A stretch of 64,000 bases of DNA from Saezia sanguinis (GCF_003991585.1 NZ_PQSP01000002.1:62001-126000); one strand, 5' to 3'; shown: positions 1 through 8,960, counted from the stretch's first letter. Notes: a model not told the origin generated them from the sequence alone. Numbers and translations: made by a program.

Positions 1-1
1 G

Positions 2-391
2 AACAGCAGCAGCAATCCGTATCTGATCAACAAAAACAATACGACGCCAGATGCGGTCAGCTCAGGCTCGGGGCTGGCGTCTCAGGGCAGTGCGTCGGCT
101 ATTGCGGTGGCAGACATCAAACAATGGTACGCACGCGCCTATGAAACATTGCCTGCGGCAAAGGTCGTGGTCTGTTTTGACGCCAACCCTTATGACAGCG
201 CAGGTGTGCCGCGGTGGGAATGCAGCGGGTCCGGTGCTACACCTTATATCAAAATCGGCTGGTCTTTGCGGCGGGGCAACTCCGCTTTGGATCAGAAAGT
301 ACCGGGCGTAGTGATTCCAGTGGGGGTCTGTAACCCGTTGGATGCCAATGCAACGGCAGCGTGTGTCAGCGGCATTGCTGCAACACCGTAA
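2..391 (+). CDS. pilV: PilV-type type IV pilus minor pilin / modification protein, 3' part
   Basis: The reading frame is open from base 2 to a TAA at 389-391, giving 129 residues with no start in the window, so this is the C-terminal part of a gene that begins upstream. The visible part is an Asn/Ser-rich stretch, then an ADIKQWY segment and later Cys-containing stretches, as in the globular part of PilV-type minor pilins. Assignment leans on position: it directly precedes pilW, pilX, a PilE-like gene and fimT, the usual minor-pilin set that primes pilus assembly in the inner membrane. The N-terminal methylation motif that would prove it lies outside the window. Confidence 0.7.
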   Translation, partial: NSSSNPYLINKNNTTPDAVSSGSGLASQGSASAIAVADIKQWYARAYETLPAAKVVVCFDANPYDSAGVPRWECSGSGATPYIKIGWSLRRGNSALDQKVPGVVIPVGVCNPLDANATAACVSGIAATP

Positions 392-409
392 ATATGGGTG
401 GTGATAAAG

Positions 410-1468
410 ATGAATTTAATGATGAAAAAACAAAGCCGCTTCATTCAGAGAAGCCACGCTTTGCGTTTTGCCTGGCAGACGGGGTTGACGCTGGTAGAGC
501 TGATGGTGGCGATGGCACTGTCTTTGCTGGTGATTGCTGTGGCGCTGTTGTCGCTCATGGGCGTTGGGCAGGGGCTTCGCAGTACCAGTGCAACGGCGCA
601 GCTCAATGATGCAGCGATGCTGGTAACTTCCGTGCTGCAGCGTTCGGCCGCACAGGCAGGCTATCAGCCTTCGGGGACAGAGACATTCACGCGTGAAACT
701 TATTATTCCGCTTTTAATGAACGCCCCGAGCCCGATGTCTATGGGCGGGATGCAACCCAAATGGCAACGGCTGCTGCTGAAGTATCGTCCAGTGATATCA
801 GTGGTTTTTATGCTGGCGGCGGCGGTGGCGGGCTGGCAACCAGTGGCAATGCGGCGGGCAATGATTTGCTGGCAATCAGGTTTCAAGCGGTTCCCGAAAC
901 CGATGAAGAGAAAAAAGGGCTGACCGCCATGGCTGATTTATGTACTGGCAAGCCATTGACGACCAATCCTTATGACACTTATTCGGCCGCTGACCGGTTT
1001 GAAATGCATAAGCCGATCTATACGTTTTTTGTAACGAATGATGTGTTGTATTGTAAAAGCTGGGCCCGCGCTGCCGGGAATACCGAAGCCGTTGCAACGC
1101 CTGTCATGGATGGCGTGCTTGCGTTTGAGGTGCTGTACGGTGTGTGGGACAGGACCACAGGGGCACAGGGTGCGCCTAACCAGTGGAAGTCGGCAAGTGA
1201 TATGGAAGCGGATGACTGGTATAGGGTCAAGCGTATTCGCGTTGGGCTTCTGCTGCAAAGCAAGGTGAACGCCGGACCGGCCCGAAATGAGACGGTAGAT
1301 TACTATCCTTTGGGGGAAGGGTTTTATACCAGTGCCGATCAGGGCTCCAAGGTGACGGTGAATTTCAAAGATGGCCGGGTGTTCAGAGTGGTGAACTTTA
1401 CGGTCAATGTCAGCAACATGATGATACCTCGCAATGAGCAGTCATCTGATGAGGCGCATCAGGGCTGA
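410..1468 (+). CDS. pilW: PilW-family type IV pilus minor pilin
   Basis: The protein begins with a basic leader followed by GLTLVELM and a long hydrophobic helix. This is a class III prepilin motif: cleavage after Gly about residue 25, with Glu at +5 of the mature protein. The length (about 352 residues) and the large C-terminal globular part fit PilW, which joins PilV, PilX and FimT/U in the pilus-priming complex. The ATG at 410 has a GGTGG-rich stretch 6-12 bases upstream; an in-frame GTG at 398 is the alternative. The residue after the cleavage Gly is Leu rather than Phe, which is tolerated. It is 18 bases behind pilV and co-directional with the rest of the cluster. Confidence 0.85.
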   Translation: MNLMMKKQSRFIQRSHALRFAWQTGLTLVELMVAMALSLLVIAVALLSLMGVGQGLRSTSATAQLNDAAMLVTSVLQRSAAQAGYQPSGTETFTRETYYSAFNERPEPDVYGRDATQMATAAAEVSSSDISGFYAGGGGGGLATSGNAAGNDLLAIRFQAVPETDEEKKGLTAMADLCTGKPLTTNPYDTYSAADRFEMHKPIYTFFVTNDVLYCKSWARAAGNTEAVATPVMDGVLAFEVLYGVWDRTTGAQGAPNQWKSASDMEADDWYRVKRIRVGLLLQSKVNAGPARNETVDYYPLGEGFYTSADQGSKVTVNFKDGRVFRVVNFTVNVSNMMIPRNEQSSDEAHQG

Positions 1469-1491
1469 GTCCCGTCTGGTGTGGGAATCTT

Positions 1492-2110
1492 ATGAAAAAT
1501 AATCAGTCAGAAAAAAAGTGTTCTTTCTTTAAAAGCGCAACATGGTGTAACGATTGTTGTGGTGTTGATTGTGCTGATGTTGATGTCGCTGTTAGGGGTA
1601 GCGGCAGCCAAGGTTGCAATGCTTTCAAGTCAGTCGACGCGTTATCAGCGGGACTACCGTGTGGCGTATGAGTCGGCGCAAGCAGCACTTACCGATGCCA
1701 TCATGGATATTGAGTCGGGCAGCCGGAAAGATATGTTTTTTGCTGGAAACGAAGCACAGTTTCCGGCGAACTGCGGCAACAGCGGCAATACCAAGGGGCT
1801 TTGTTTATACGAAGAAGATCCGCAGAAGACACCGGAAATTTATGCCGTGGACTTTGCAAATAGCGACAAGGTGGTTCCTTATGGCGCATTTACCGGCCGC
1901 AGTTTTGCAAGCGGCGCAACCGGGCTGAAACCAGTCAAGCCACCCCGTTACATCATTGAACGGCGGGAAGATACTGTTGGCCTGTATGCCAACCCGGTAA
2001 GCGGGCACTATATTCCGCGCCCGCCCATTTATCGGATTACGGCAATGGGGTTTGGCCCGAGTGAATCCGTTTATGCCGTCATACAGGCGGATTATCGAAA
2101 AGCAAACTGA
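1492..2110 (+). CDS. pilX: PilX-family minor pilin with apparent frameshift at an A7 tract
   Basis: From about base 1520 one frame encodes a PilX-like protein: a KAQHGVTIVVVL segment, a hydrophobic helix, then a SQSTRYQRDY region typical of the PilX N-terminal domain. That frame has no good start; its upstream stop is at 1493-1495 and the first usable start is GTG 1559, inside the membrane helix. A good ATG at 1492 lies one frame away. Removing one A from the A7 run at 1511-1517 joins them and gives a normal PilX N-terminus beginning MKNNQSEKSVLSL (about 205 residues). This is either a real frameshift, slippage-controlled expression, or a sequencing error in a homopolymer. PilX acts in pilus biogenesis and aggregation. 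Confidence 0.75.
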
Positions 2111-2163
2111 CTGCGGATGATTGAAGAAGTCATGCAAATAAATCGACAAGGGAAATGAACCAT

Positions 2164-2616
2164 ATGTTTTTACGCAGCAAATTTCTTTATGCAAAGCAGC
2201 GCGGGTTTACTTTGCTTGAGTTGATGGTGGTGGTTGCAATTGTCGGGATCATTGCTGTGTTTGCCTACCCAAGCTACAGGGATTCAATCGTTAAGGGCTG
2301 GCGGACAGAAGGGCGGGCGGCGCTGGCGGCATTGCAGATGGAGCAGGAGCAATATATCAACCAGACGGGACAATATAAGGCGTTTTCTGCGGGCGCGGCA
2401 GCCAGCGGTTTTACAACATATTCCGGCTCCAACAAGGAGAGTTCGGCTTATCTGCTGGGCGCGCGTGAATGTGCCGGAAAAAGCCTGCGTGAATGTGTTG
2501 TTGTTTTTGGCAAGCCCTCAGCGTCTAAATCCGATCCTGTCATTACGGAGTTGACATTGGATAGCGCGGGAAGCAAATCGTGCTCCGGTGCTGCCCTATC
2601 GGTTTGCTGGCCATGA
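2164..2616 (+). CDS. PilE-like type IV pilin
   Basis: A short leader ends in QRG followed by FTLLELMVVVAI, the classic prepilin peptidase site and N-methylated Phe of type IVa pilins. A hydrophobic alpha-helix follows, then a compact C-terminal domain of about 120 residues with two cysteine pairs (CAGKSLREC, and SKSC to VCWP), as in small PilE-like minor pilins at the end of pilVWX clusters. ATG 2164 has AAGGG about 11 bases upstream; ATG 2155 is in frame but only about 3 bases from that Shine-Dalgarno. Its place after pilX suggests a minor rather than the major pilin. Confidence 0.8.
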   Translation: MFLRSKFLYAKQRGFTLLELMVVVAIVGIIAVFAYPSYRDSIVKGWRTEGRAALAALQMEQEQYINQTGQYKAFSAGAAASGFTTYSGSNKESSAYLLGARECAGKSLRECVVVFGKPSASKSDPVITELTLDSAGSKSCSGAALSVCWP

Positions 2617-2675
2617 GCGGCCATGAAGGTGCGACTGCTACTGTCTGTAGTCTTGTAGCCTGTAGATAGCAAAAC

Positions 2676-3203
2676 ATGAAAGTTGGTATGAAAGATAGAT
2701 ATGCTGCAAAAGGGTTCACGCTGATCGAGCTGCTGGTAGTGCTCATGCTTTTGGTCATATTGATGACCTGGGCAGTTCCCGGATTTAACGACTTTAAAAG
2801 AAACTATCAACTGGAGTCTGCACTTGTCAGGCTGGACTCTTCAATTGGTTGGGCGCGCAGCCAGGCAATTCGCATGCAGTCGTTTGTTGTTGTGCAGCCT
2901 GTGGGAGGCTCCTGGGCGCAGGGGTGGCGGGTATTTGCCGATAAGAACCGCAATGGGAGTTACGATGCAGGCACTGATGAGGTCCTTCAAACGGAAGAGA
3001 AGTTTGCCGACACGCTGACGGTGACGGGCGGCAATTCCGTTCAGATCAATCCTTCCGGGATGATTACTGAAATTACGGCTGTGGCCCGTCTGTCAAATGG
3101 TGCCAGAACGCGCAATGTATCGGTGCGCATGAACCGTCTGTTCATTTGTGATCCGGTGACTTCAGGGCTTCCTTCCAATGCTTCGATTCCGTCGTGCTCC
3201 TGA
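2676..3203 (+). CDS. fimT: FimT/GspH-family type IV pseudopilin
   Basis: The N-terminus carries AAKGFTLIELLVVL, a textbook prepilin cleavage/methylation motif at about residue 13, followed by one hydrophobic helix. The rest matches the GspH/FimT group: an ALVRLDSSIGWARSQAIRM segment and a WRVFADKNRNG segment. Its role is as a minor pilin in the pilus-initiating complex, and the FimT type has been linked to DNA uptake. ATG 2676 is used here; Met at 2688 is possible. It is the last gene of the cluster; a gap of 59 bases separates it from the PilE-like gene. There is no T-tract terminator on this strand before the convergent azoR. Confidence 0.85.
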   Translation: MKVGMKDRYAAKGFTLIELLVVLMLLVILMTWAVPGFNDFKRNYQLESALVRLDSSIGWARSQAIRMQSFVVVQPVGGSWAQGWRVFADKNRNGSYDAGTDEVLQTEEKFADTLTVTGGNSVQINPSGMITEITAVARLSNGARTRNVSVRMNRLFICDPVTSGLPSNASIPSCS

Positions 3204-3239
3204 TGGCGGGTGAAGCAAGTGATGAAGCAGGTGGCCAAT

Positions 3240-3264
3240 AAAAAAAGCCATCTGGTCAGATGGC
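3240..3264 (-). terminator. Rho-independent terminator of azoR
   Basis: An 8-bp stem (GCCATCTG with CAGATGGC, 3247-3264) is followed on the minus strand by a run of seven T (A-run 3240-3246 on plus). It lies just after the azoR stop codon. Confidence 0.8.
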
Positions 3265-3287
3265 TTCCCAAGGAAGATATACGAAGG

Positions 3288-3902
3288 TTATACGCTCAGG
3301 GCAGCAATGGCTGCTTTGGCGTTGTCCATGGCTTTTTTCCAGGCATCTGGCCCCATGCCGAGACCTTCGGCGCGGATAAACGTGATATCGGTCATGCCCA
3401 TGAAGCCCAGTACGACTTTCAGATAGCTTTCCTGATGGTCCATCGCCTGTGCGGCTTCGGATGTTGAATAAAACCCGCCCCGGGCAGAAAGTACATAGAC
3501 TTTTTTGCCGGTTACCAGGCCGATCGGGCCTTTTTCTGTGTATTTGAATGTTTTGCCGGCCTGGGCCAGACGGTCAATCCAGTTTTTAAGCTGGGCCGGT
3601 ATGGAAAAGTTATACATGGGTGCGCCAATGGCGATGGTGTCGGCGGCTTGCAGCTCGTCAATCAGTTGCAGCGTCAGTTTGTTTTCAGTGCGTTGCGGTT
3701 CTGTCAGGTCTGCGTGGTCAAGTCCCAGGCGGAAACCGAGGGAATCCATGTCCAGCGGCTTAATCGGCTGTTTGATCAGGTCCAGGTGCTTCACTTGTGC
3801 CTGCGGGTGTTTGGCCTTGATGTGTGTGACCAGTGCAGCGGTAAGCTGGCGTGATGCGGATTTTTCTCCCAACGGGCTGGAGTCGACTTGCAAAATGTTC
3901 AT
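3288..3902 (-). CDS. azoR: FMN-dependent NADH-azoreductase
   Basis: The 204-residue protein starts MNILQVDSSPLGEKSASRQL, the flavodoxin-like FMN-binding N-terminus of AzoR, and contains the GAPMYNFSIPAQLKNWIDR segment and a LSARGGFY loop that bind flavin in this family. AzoR is a cytoplasmic homodimer that uses NADH to reduce azo compounds and quinones. Length is typical. The gene is divergent from a LysR regulator with a shared 130-bp spacer, a common layout in which the regulator controls the reductase. Confidence 0.9.
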   Translation of the reverse strand: MNILQVDSSPLGEKSASRQLTAALVTHIKAKHPQAQVKHLDLIKQPIKPLDMDSLGFRLGLDHADLTEPQRTENKLTLQLIDELQAADTIAIGAPMYNFSIPAQLKNWIDRLAQAGKTFKYTEKGPIGLVTGKKVYVLSARGGFYSTSEAAQAMDHQESYLKVVLGFMGMTDITFIRAEGLGMGPDAWKKAMDNAKAAIAALSV

Positions 3903-4008
3903 TTTGTGAAATACCTTTTTCTAAAAAATAAGGAGAAGCACGTTGTTTCCCTTGGTTCGTATTATGAACATGCATCAGTATTTTGATAAGAGGGCATTTT
4001 TGCGATAT

Positions 4009-4030
4009 ATTGTTGCATGTATAGAACAAT
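4009..4030. promoter_or_regulatory. Candidate LysR operator (ATTGTT-N10-AACAAT)
   Basis: A perfect 6-bp inverted repeat with a 10-base spacer fits the T-N11-A pattern of LysR boxes. It lies directly before the LysR start and in the azoR/LysR divergent spacer, so it could serve autoregulation and azoR control. Binding is inferred. Confidence 0.45.
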
Positions 4031-4032
4031 AG

Positions 4033-4959
4033 ATGATTATGCAGGATTGGAACGACATTCAAATATTCACCGAGGTGGCGCAGTCTGGCAGCTTTACCGC
4101 AGCGGCGATAAAGCTGGAAGTGCCTAAATCCAAGGTTTCCAGAAGGGTGGCCGCGTTGGAGAGCCGTCTGGGTGTGCGGTTGCTGCACAGGACCACCCGC
4201 ACTTTGTCATTAACCCAGGCGGGTACTGCTTTTTTGCAGCATTGCCAGGTTATGCGGCAGGAGGCCGAAGCTGCCGAAGACGTTGTGGCTGGTTTGTTAC
4301 AGGAGCCACGCGGAACGGTGCGGATTACGTGCCCTGTTACGGTGGCGCATACATGGCTGGGGGCGTTAATGCCTGGATTTTTGCGTAAAAATCCGCTGGT
4401 ACGGGTTGAAATGCAGGTGACTAACCGCGTGGTCAACCCGGTGGAAGAGGGCATTGATGTGGCCTTGCGGGTTCGCAGCAGTCTGGATGAAAGCGGTTCG
4501 CTGGTGATTAAACGGCTGGGATATTCAAGACAGGAACTGGTGGCTGCACGTGAGCTGTTGCCGCCTGCCGGGTTTTTAACCAGACCGGAAGATCTTGACG
4601 AGCTGGAAACGATCGCCATGTCTGCCCTGGACGGGCAAACCACCTGGGTATTGCAGGCAGAGGATGGGCGTGTACACGAGTTCACACACCGGCCGCGTTA
4701 TGTGGCTGATGACCTGCAGACGCTGAGGCTGGCGGTTTTGCAGGGTGTGGGTATCACGCTGCTTCCCGTTGAGCTGTGCTGGGAAGATATACATGCCGGC
4801 CGGTTGCTTAAAGTGCTGCCCGGCTGGGCTATGCCGCGCGGGTATGTCCATGCGGTGTTTGCATCACGGCGGGGAATGTCAACGGCAGTGCGTTCTTTTC
4901 TGGATTATCTGGGGACGGAGCGTGAGCACAATGAACACTGGTTTGGCGCCATGCTTTAA
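4033..4959 (+). CDS. LysR-family transcriptional regulator (CrgA/DmlR-like)
   Basis: The 308-residue protein has an N-terminal winged helix-turn-helix (about residues 5-65: DIQIFTEVAQSGSFTAAA and LEVPKSKVSRRVAALES) and a C-terminal periplasmic-binding-like effector domain from about residue 90. The segment GTVRITCPVTVAHTWL is typical of the CrgA/DmlR subgroup. Start is ATG 4033 or ATG 4039; neither has a strong Shine-Dalgarno. It is divergent from azoR, the likely target; the effector cannot be told from sequence. Confidence 0.88.
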   Translation: MIMQDWNDIQIFTEVAQSGSFTAAAIKLEVPKSKVSRRVAALESRLGVRLLHRTTRTLSLTQAGTAFLQHCQVMRQEAEAAEDVVAGLLQEPRGTVRITCPVTVAHTWLGALMPGFLRKNPLVRVEMQVTNRVVNPVEEGIDVALRVRSSLDESGSLVIKRLGYSRQELVAARELLPPAGFLTRPEDLDELETIAMSALDGQTTWVLQAEDGRVHEFTHRPRYVADDLQTLRLAVLQGVGITLLPVELCWEDIHAGRLLKVLPGWAMPRGYVHAVFASRRGMSTAVRSFLDYLGTEREHNEHWFGAML

Positions 4960-5113
4960 TTGACTATCAAAAAGACCGTGTTTGTCAGTGCGGGGAAGTC
5001 TGAATTTTACGGATGTCGATGGCACCAGATAAAAAGCCGAAGACGCTGGTTTTCGGGATATTTTCAGGTATGATGAGTTCGGACAAAAAAATGTGTATGC
5101 ATCAGGCTATTCC

Positions 5114-6364
5114 ATGCAGCAAACAGAAGCGACTTTAACTGCGGCTCCAGTGCCAAGCACTGAAAAAAATGGCGGTTTATATCCACCGATGGAAATATTG
5201 CAAAAGCAGAAAAAAAGTCAGCCAAAGCGAAGGCATTGGCTGGGAGCGGCAGGGTGGTTTCTGATGGTTGCGGTATTGACGATTGCATTTATGGAACCCC
5301 GTAGTCTGGATAAGGTGTGGGGGGACTGGATTTTTTACTTGGGGCTGGCTCTGATTTTTTTAACTATCAGCATACCAATCAATATCATTTTGCACGAAGT
5401 GGGACACATGCTTGCTGGGCTGTTCTGCGGGATGCGTTTGTTGGTCTTAAGCGTGGGGCGGTGGCGTTTTGAACGGTCTGTGCAGGGGTTTCGGCTGAGG
5501 AGGGCAACACCTATTGCCGGTATCAGCGGGTTGGCGATGATGGTGCCAGATGTGACGCATACGAGAGCTTCTCCTAAGCGCGATCATGTGATTATTTTTT
5601 TAGGCGGGCCGGTCATGAACCTGGCCTGTGCAGCGCTGGCGTTGGTGGCGGCCTATGCACTGTCACTGCATCTGATAGTCAATGTGTTTTTGTATACGTT
5701 TGGTGCAATGGCGCTGTTTGTTGGTGTGCTGAATTTGATGCCGCTCAAAATACAGAACTGGCGTACAGATGGTCTGCAAATCATAGATGTGTTCAGGCAT
5801 AAAGAAGATATTCTGATGCAAAACATCCAGTATTTGTCGGGGTTGGCGCTGACAGGTATAAGAGCGCGGCAGTGGCCGCCGGAGTTGATACCGCAAGAAC
5901 AAGTGGCTGGTGATGGAGCGCTTCCTTTTTTTACCCGGATCAGCGCACAGAATGCGCGGCTGATTTACGCATTGGATTGTGATGATGAAAAAATGGCACG
6001 GCCTTGTGTAGAGTGGCTGGCAAAGCATTTTGACCAGATTCCTGACGGTTTGCGGCAACTGGTTGCGGTTTTGATTGCAAGTTATGCAGCACAGATGTGT
6101 GGCGACAAAGATCTGCTGGCGGCGTGGCGCCCCTGGTGTGACGGGGGCTTGACTGATACCGGCGCGGTATGTCATTGGCTGGATGCCGAGCTTGCATGGC
6201 TGAACGGGGATGCTTTAAAAGCACGGAAATATATACAGCAGGCACAAGCTGCCATGTCTACAGTGATGAGCCGGGTTGACCAGCAGATGCTGGAGGAAAG
6301 CTTATCATCTCTTCAATTGCGAATGCGCGGTGGCCATCAGGAAATATGCCACACGGGTTCTTAA
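5114..6364 (+). CDS. M50-family (site-2-protease-like) membrane metalloprotease, copy 1
   Basis: This protein of about 416 residues has hydrophobic segments around residues 50-68 and 80-105. The second carries HEVGHMLAG, the HExxH zinc motif of M50 proteases placed in a membrane helix. A GGPVMNLA segment and NLMPLKIQNWRTDG follow, the counterpart of the second zinc-binding region (Asp-Gly of the DG motif). The last 150 residues are soluble, with helical repeats resembling TPRs. Such proteases cut substrates within the membrane. ATG 5114 is preferred over GTG 5093. It is followed by a paralogue; I do not recognise a named family or substrate. Confidence 0.7.
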   Translation: MQQTEATLTAAPVPSTEKNGGLYPPMEILQKQKKSQPKRRHWLGAAGWFLMVAVLTIAFMEPRSLDKVWGDWIFYLGLALIFLTISIPINIILHEVGHMLAGLFCGMRLLVLSVGRWRFERSVQGFRLRRATPIAGISGLAMMVPDVTHTRASPKRDHVIIFLGGPVMNLACAALALVAAYALSLHLIVNVFLYTFGAMALFVGVLNLMPLKIQNWRTDGLQIIDVFRHKEDILMQNIQYLSGLALTGIRARQWPPELIPQEQVAGDGALPFFTRISAQNARLIYALDCDDEKMARPCVEWLAKHFDQIPDGLRQLVAVLIASYAAQMCGDKDLLAAWRPWCDGGLTDTGAVCHWLDAELAWLNGDALKARKYIQQAQAAMSTVMSRVDQQMLEESLSSLQLRMRGGHQEICHTGS

Positions 6365-6387
6365 AATGCATACCGTATATACCACTG

Positions 6388-7641
6388 ATGAATGAAAATA
6401 CGCCCCTGGGCTCAGAGCCAATGCTGTATCCGCCGCCAAAACGCAAAACCGGGGCGCAGGACACATCTGCAACCGGTGGAAATGAATGGCTGTTTTATGT
6501 CATCTGGGGTGTGGTTCTGGCTGTCACGACGCTGGTGGTTGCTTTGTTCATGGAGGGTGCAGAGGGAGCCAGAAACTCGGTGCCTACATTGCTGGGTGTA
6601 TTTGGTTTTGGCGTATTGCTGCTGGTGTGTTTCTGGTTCAATGTGGTTTTGCATGAAGCCGGGCATTGCATTGCAGGCAGCATGGGGGGGCGGCGTGTTT
6701 ATATCATTGCCGTTGGGCCTTTGTGGTTTAAGCGTACCCCCTGGGGGTGGCGTTTGCGCTGGTATAAGCGTATCCAGGAGATTGGTGGCCTTGCGTTTAT
6801 GTTGCCTAAAGTCGGGCGGCAGCCTTCCAAGGCGGAGGATGTGATGTATTCGCTGGGCGGTCCGCTGGCTAATTTTGTTCTGGCGCTGGTCTGCTGGGGT
6901 TTGTTGTCATCGGGGGCAGATGGTTTGTGGCGCATGGTGCTTTACACAGTGATGGTTCAATCATTGATTATTGGTGTCATGAATCTGCTGCCATTTCATG
7001 TCGGTGCCTGGAGGACGGATGGACAGGCGGTTCTTGATGCCTGCTTTGCACCGCTATCATCCTTGGGGCAGCAAATCACACAGTTGACCGCGTTGGAGTT
7101 TGAAGGCGTATCCACCCGGAACTGGCCGCAAGACCTGGTGCCAACGGAAGCGCAGTTCCAGGCGGCCGAGCATGTCACGGTGGCGCATCTGATTCAGATT
7201 TTTCGCCTGACGCATGCCATTGCCTGCAGGGATGATGTGCAGGCACAGCAGTGTGCATACTGGTTTGCGCAACATTATGATACGCCGGAACTGGATGCAA
7301 CATTGCAGTCTCAGACCGCGCTGATGATGGCAATTTATGCGTTGGTGATGTGTAAGGATGTTGCCTTATGCAAAGCCTGGCGCAGCCATTGGTCACAGGA
7401 CCAGGTGCAGGTGTTTGATGGTTCTGCACAGGCATATATTCACTGGCTGGATGCGGAGCTGGCGCTTGCGGCCGGAAATATCGGGCAGGCTAAACAAGCG
7501 TGTGTGAAGGCGTATGGAGCGTTGCAGGATTGCATGGCTAAGAGCGATGTGATGCAACTGCAGGCATATCTGATATCTGTTGTTCAGCGCATTGATGCAC
7601 TTGAGAAGGATATGAGCGGGGGATTTAAACAAGCCGTTTAA
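6388..7641 (+). CDS. M50-family (site-2-protease-like) membrane metalloprotease, copy 2
   Basis: It is a paralogue of the preceding gene with the same order of parts: an N-terminal membrane helix, HEAGHCIAG zinc motif, GGPLANFVLA, NLLPFHVGAWRTDG, and a soluble C-terminal half with the HWLDAELA motif seen in copy 1 as CHWLDAELA. ATG 6388 follows the copy 1 stop by 23 bases; an in-frame ATG at 6346 would overlap copy 1. The active-site residues (two His, Glu, and the DG Asp) appear intact in both copies, so both should be active. The pair is probably co-transcribed and may form a heteromer. Function unknown. Confidence 0.7.
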   Translation: MNENTPLGSEPMLYPPPKRKTGAQDTSATGGNEWLFYVIWGVVLAVTTLVVALFMEGAEGARNSVPTLLGVFGFGVLLLVCFWFNVVLHEAGHCIAGSMGGRRVYIIAVGPLWFKRTPWGWRLRWYKRIQEIGGLAFMLPKVGRQPSKAEDVMYSLGGPLANFVLALVCWGLLSSGADGLWRMVLYTVMVQSLIIGVMNLLPFHVGAWRTDGQAVLDACFAPLSSLGQQITQLTALEFEGVSTRNWPQDLVPTEAQFQAAEHVTVAHLIQIFRLTHAIACRDDVQAQQCAYWFAQHYDTPELDATLQSQTALMMAIYALVMCKDVALCKAWRSHWSQDQVQVFDGSAQAYIHWLDAELALAAGNIGQAKQACVKAYGALQDCMAKSDVMQLQAYLISVVQRIDALEKDMSGGFKQAV

Positions 7642-7773
7642 GAAGCAGACGTACCCGGTATCAAGTCTGGATTTGGTCTGCCATATGCAGATTTGCAATG
7701 GATATGATAGATTGGCTCCATTCCATTCTAACCACAAAATTCTTTATTTTTATCTTTTAAGGAGAAGGCATTC

Positions 7774-8895
7774 ATGAAATTTCGTCCTACTTCATTATTG
7801 ACCGCCATGGCTGTTGCCTGCGGCTTTGCTTTTTCTGTTGCAGCTCACGCTGACAATATCAAAATTGCATTTGTCGGCCCGATCACCGGCCCGGTGACGC
7901 AATATGGCGATATGGTCAAAGAAGGGGTGCAGACCGCAGTGGAAATGATCAATGCCAATGGCGGTGTGAATGGCCAGCAACTGGAGATTGTTTACATTGA
8001 CGATGCCTGTGAGCCCAAACAGGGCCCGACCGCAGCCAACCGTGTGGTGAATGAGGGTATCGGGTTTGTTGTCGGACATGTGTGCTCAGGCGCTACGATT
8101 TCCGCAGTCGATATTTATAACAACGAAGGTGTGGTCATGGTCACGCCTTCGGCTACAGCGCCGGGGGTGACAGATGGCAAGAACCTGGAAACCATTTTCC
8201 GTACCATCGGGCGTGATGATCAGCAGGGGCCTGCGGCGGCGAAATTCATCATTGAGCATGTCAAGCCGCAGCGTGTTGTGGTGTTGCATGACAAACAGTC
8301 TTACGGACAGGGTATTGCGACGTCCGTGCGCGATAACCTGCAAAGCGCTGGCGTGAATGTGGTGTTTTTTGAAGGGATCAATGCCGGAGACAGTGATTAT
8401 TCGGCAACGATTACCCGTATCAAGAGTTCAGGGGCTGATTTTGTTTATTTCGGCGGCTACCATCCTGAGATGGGGTTGTTGATGCGTCAGGCAGCCGAGC
8501 AGGGCATTAAAGCGCGCTTCATGGGTCCAGAAGGCGCGGGCAACCCGGAGATTAACGCGATTGCAGGTAAAGCGGTTGAAGGGATGCTGGTGACGTTGCC
8601 GGCAGATTTTTCCAGCGACCCTGAAAACGGCAAGATTGTGCAGGCCTTTGAAAGCAAGGGGCGTAATGCCAGTGGCGCTTTCCAACTGACAGCTTATGCG
8701 GCAGTGCAAACGATTGCAGAAGGTATTAAGGGTGCGGGGTCAACTGATCCGGTGAAAGTAGCTCAGTACCTGCATGGAGCGACATTGAATACCACCATTG
8801 GTAAAACGTCGTGGAATGCTCAGGGGGATTTGAATGAGTTCAACTTCCAGGTGTATTCATGGCACCAGGATGGTTCACGATCGCCTGCCAAATGA
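7774..8895 (+). CDS. livJ: Branched-chain amino acid ABC transporter substrate-binding protein, copy 1
   Basis: A 26-residue signal peptide ending AAHADN precedes a periplasmic binding protein of the leucine/isoleucine/valine class (KIAFVGPITGPVTQYGDMVKEG, two lobes, one conserved disulfide pair around DDACEPK and VGHVCSG). Total length is 373, typical. The ATG has an excellent AAGGAGA 8 bases upstream. A second, closely similar binding protein follows at 9483 and the permease/ATPase genes at 11093, so both probably feed LivHMGF. Exact ligand preference cannot be read from sequence; the symbol is by family. Confidence 0.88.
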   Translation: MKFRPTSLLTAMAVACGFAFSVAAHADNIKIAFVGPITGPVTQYGDMVKEGVQTAVEMINANGGVNGQQLEIVYIDDACEPKQGPTAANRVVNEGIGFVVGHVCSGATISAVDIYNNEGVVMVTPSATAPGVTDGKNLETIFRTIGRDDQQGPAAAKFIIEHVKPQRVVVLHDKQSYGQGIATSVRDNLQSAGVNVVFFEGINAGDSDYSATITRIKSSGADFVYFGGYHPEMGLLMRQAAEQGIKARFMGPEGAGNPEINAIAGKAVEGMLVTLPADFSSDPENGKIVQAFESKGRNASGAFQLTAYAAVQTIAEGIKGAGSTDPVKVAQYLHGATLNTTIGKTSWNAQGDLNEFNFQVYSWHQDGSRSPAK

Positions 8896-8926
8896 GCATG
8901 ACGTAATTTGTTGAGTCTGATTTGAA

Positions 8927-8960
8927 AACGCTGCGCCTTAGTATGGTGCAGCGTTTTTTT
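8927..8960 (+). terminator. Rho-independent terminator after livJ copy 1
   Basis: An 11-bp stem (AACGCTGCGCC with GGTGCAGCGTT, one G-U pair) is followed by seven or more T. It lies about 30 bases after the stop codon and separates the first binding protein from downstream genes. Confidence 0.9.

Noticed and set aside
2..391. The overlapping 86-codon frame at 51-311 as a gene
   Set aside because: It is out of frame with the minor pilin reading frame and has no family resemblance.
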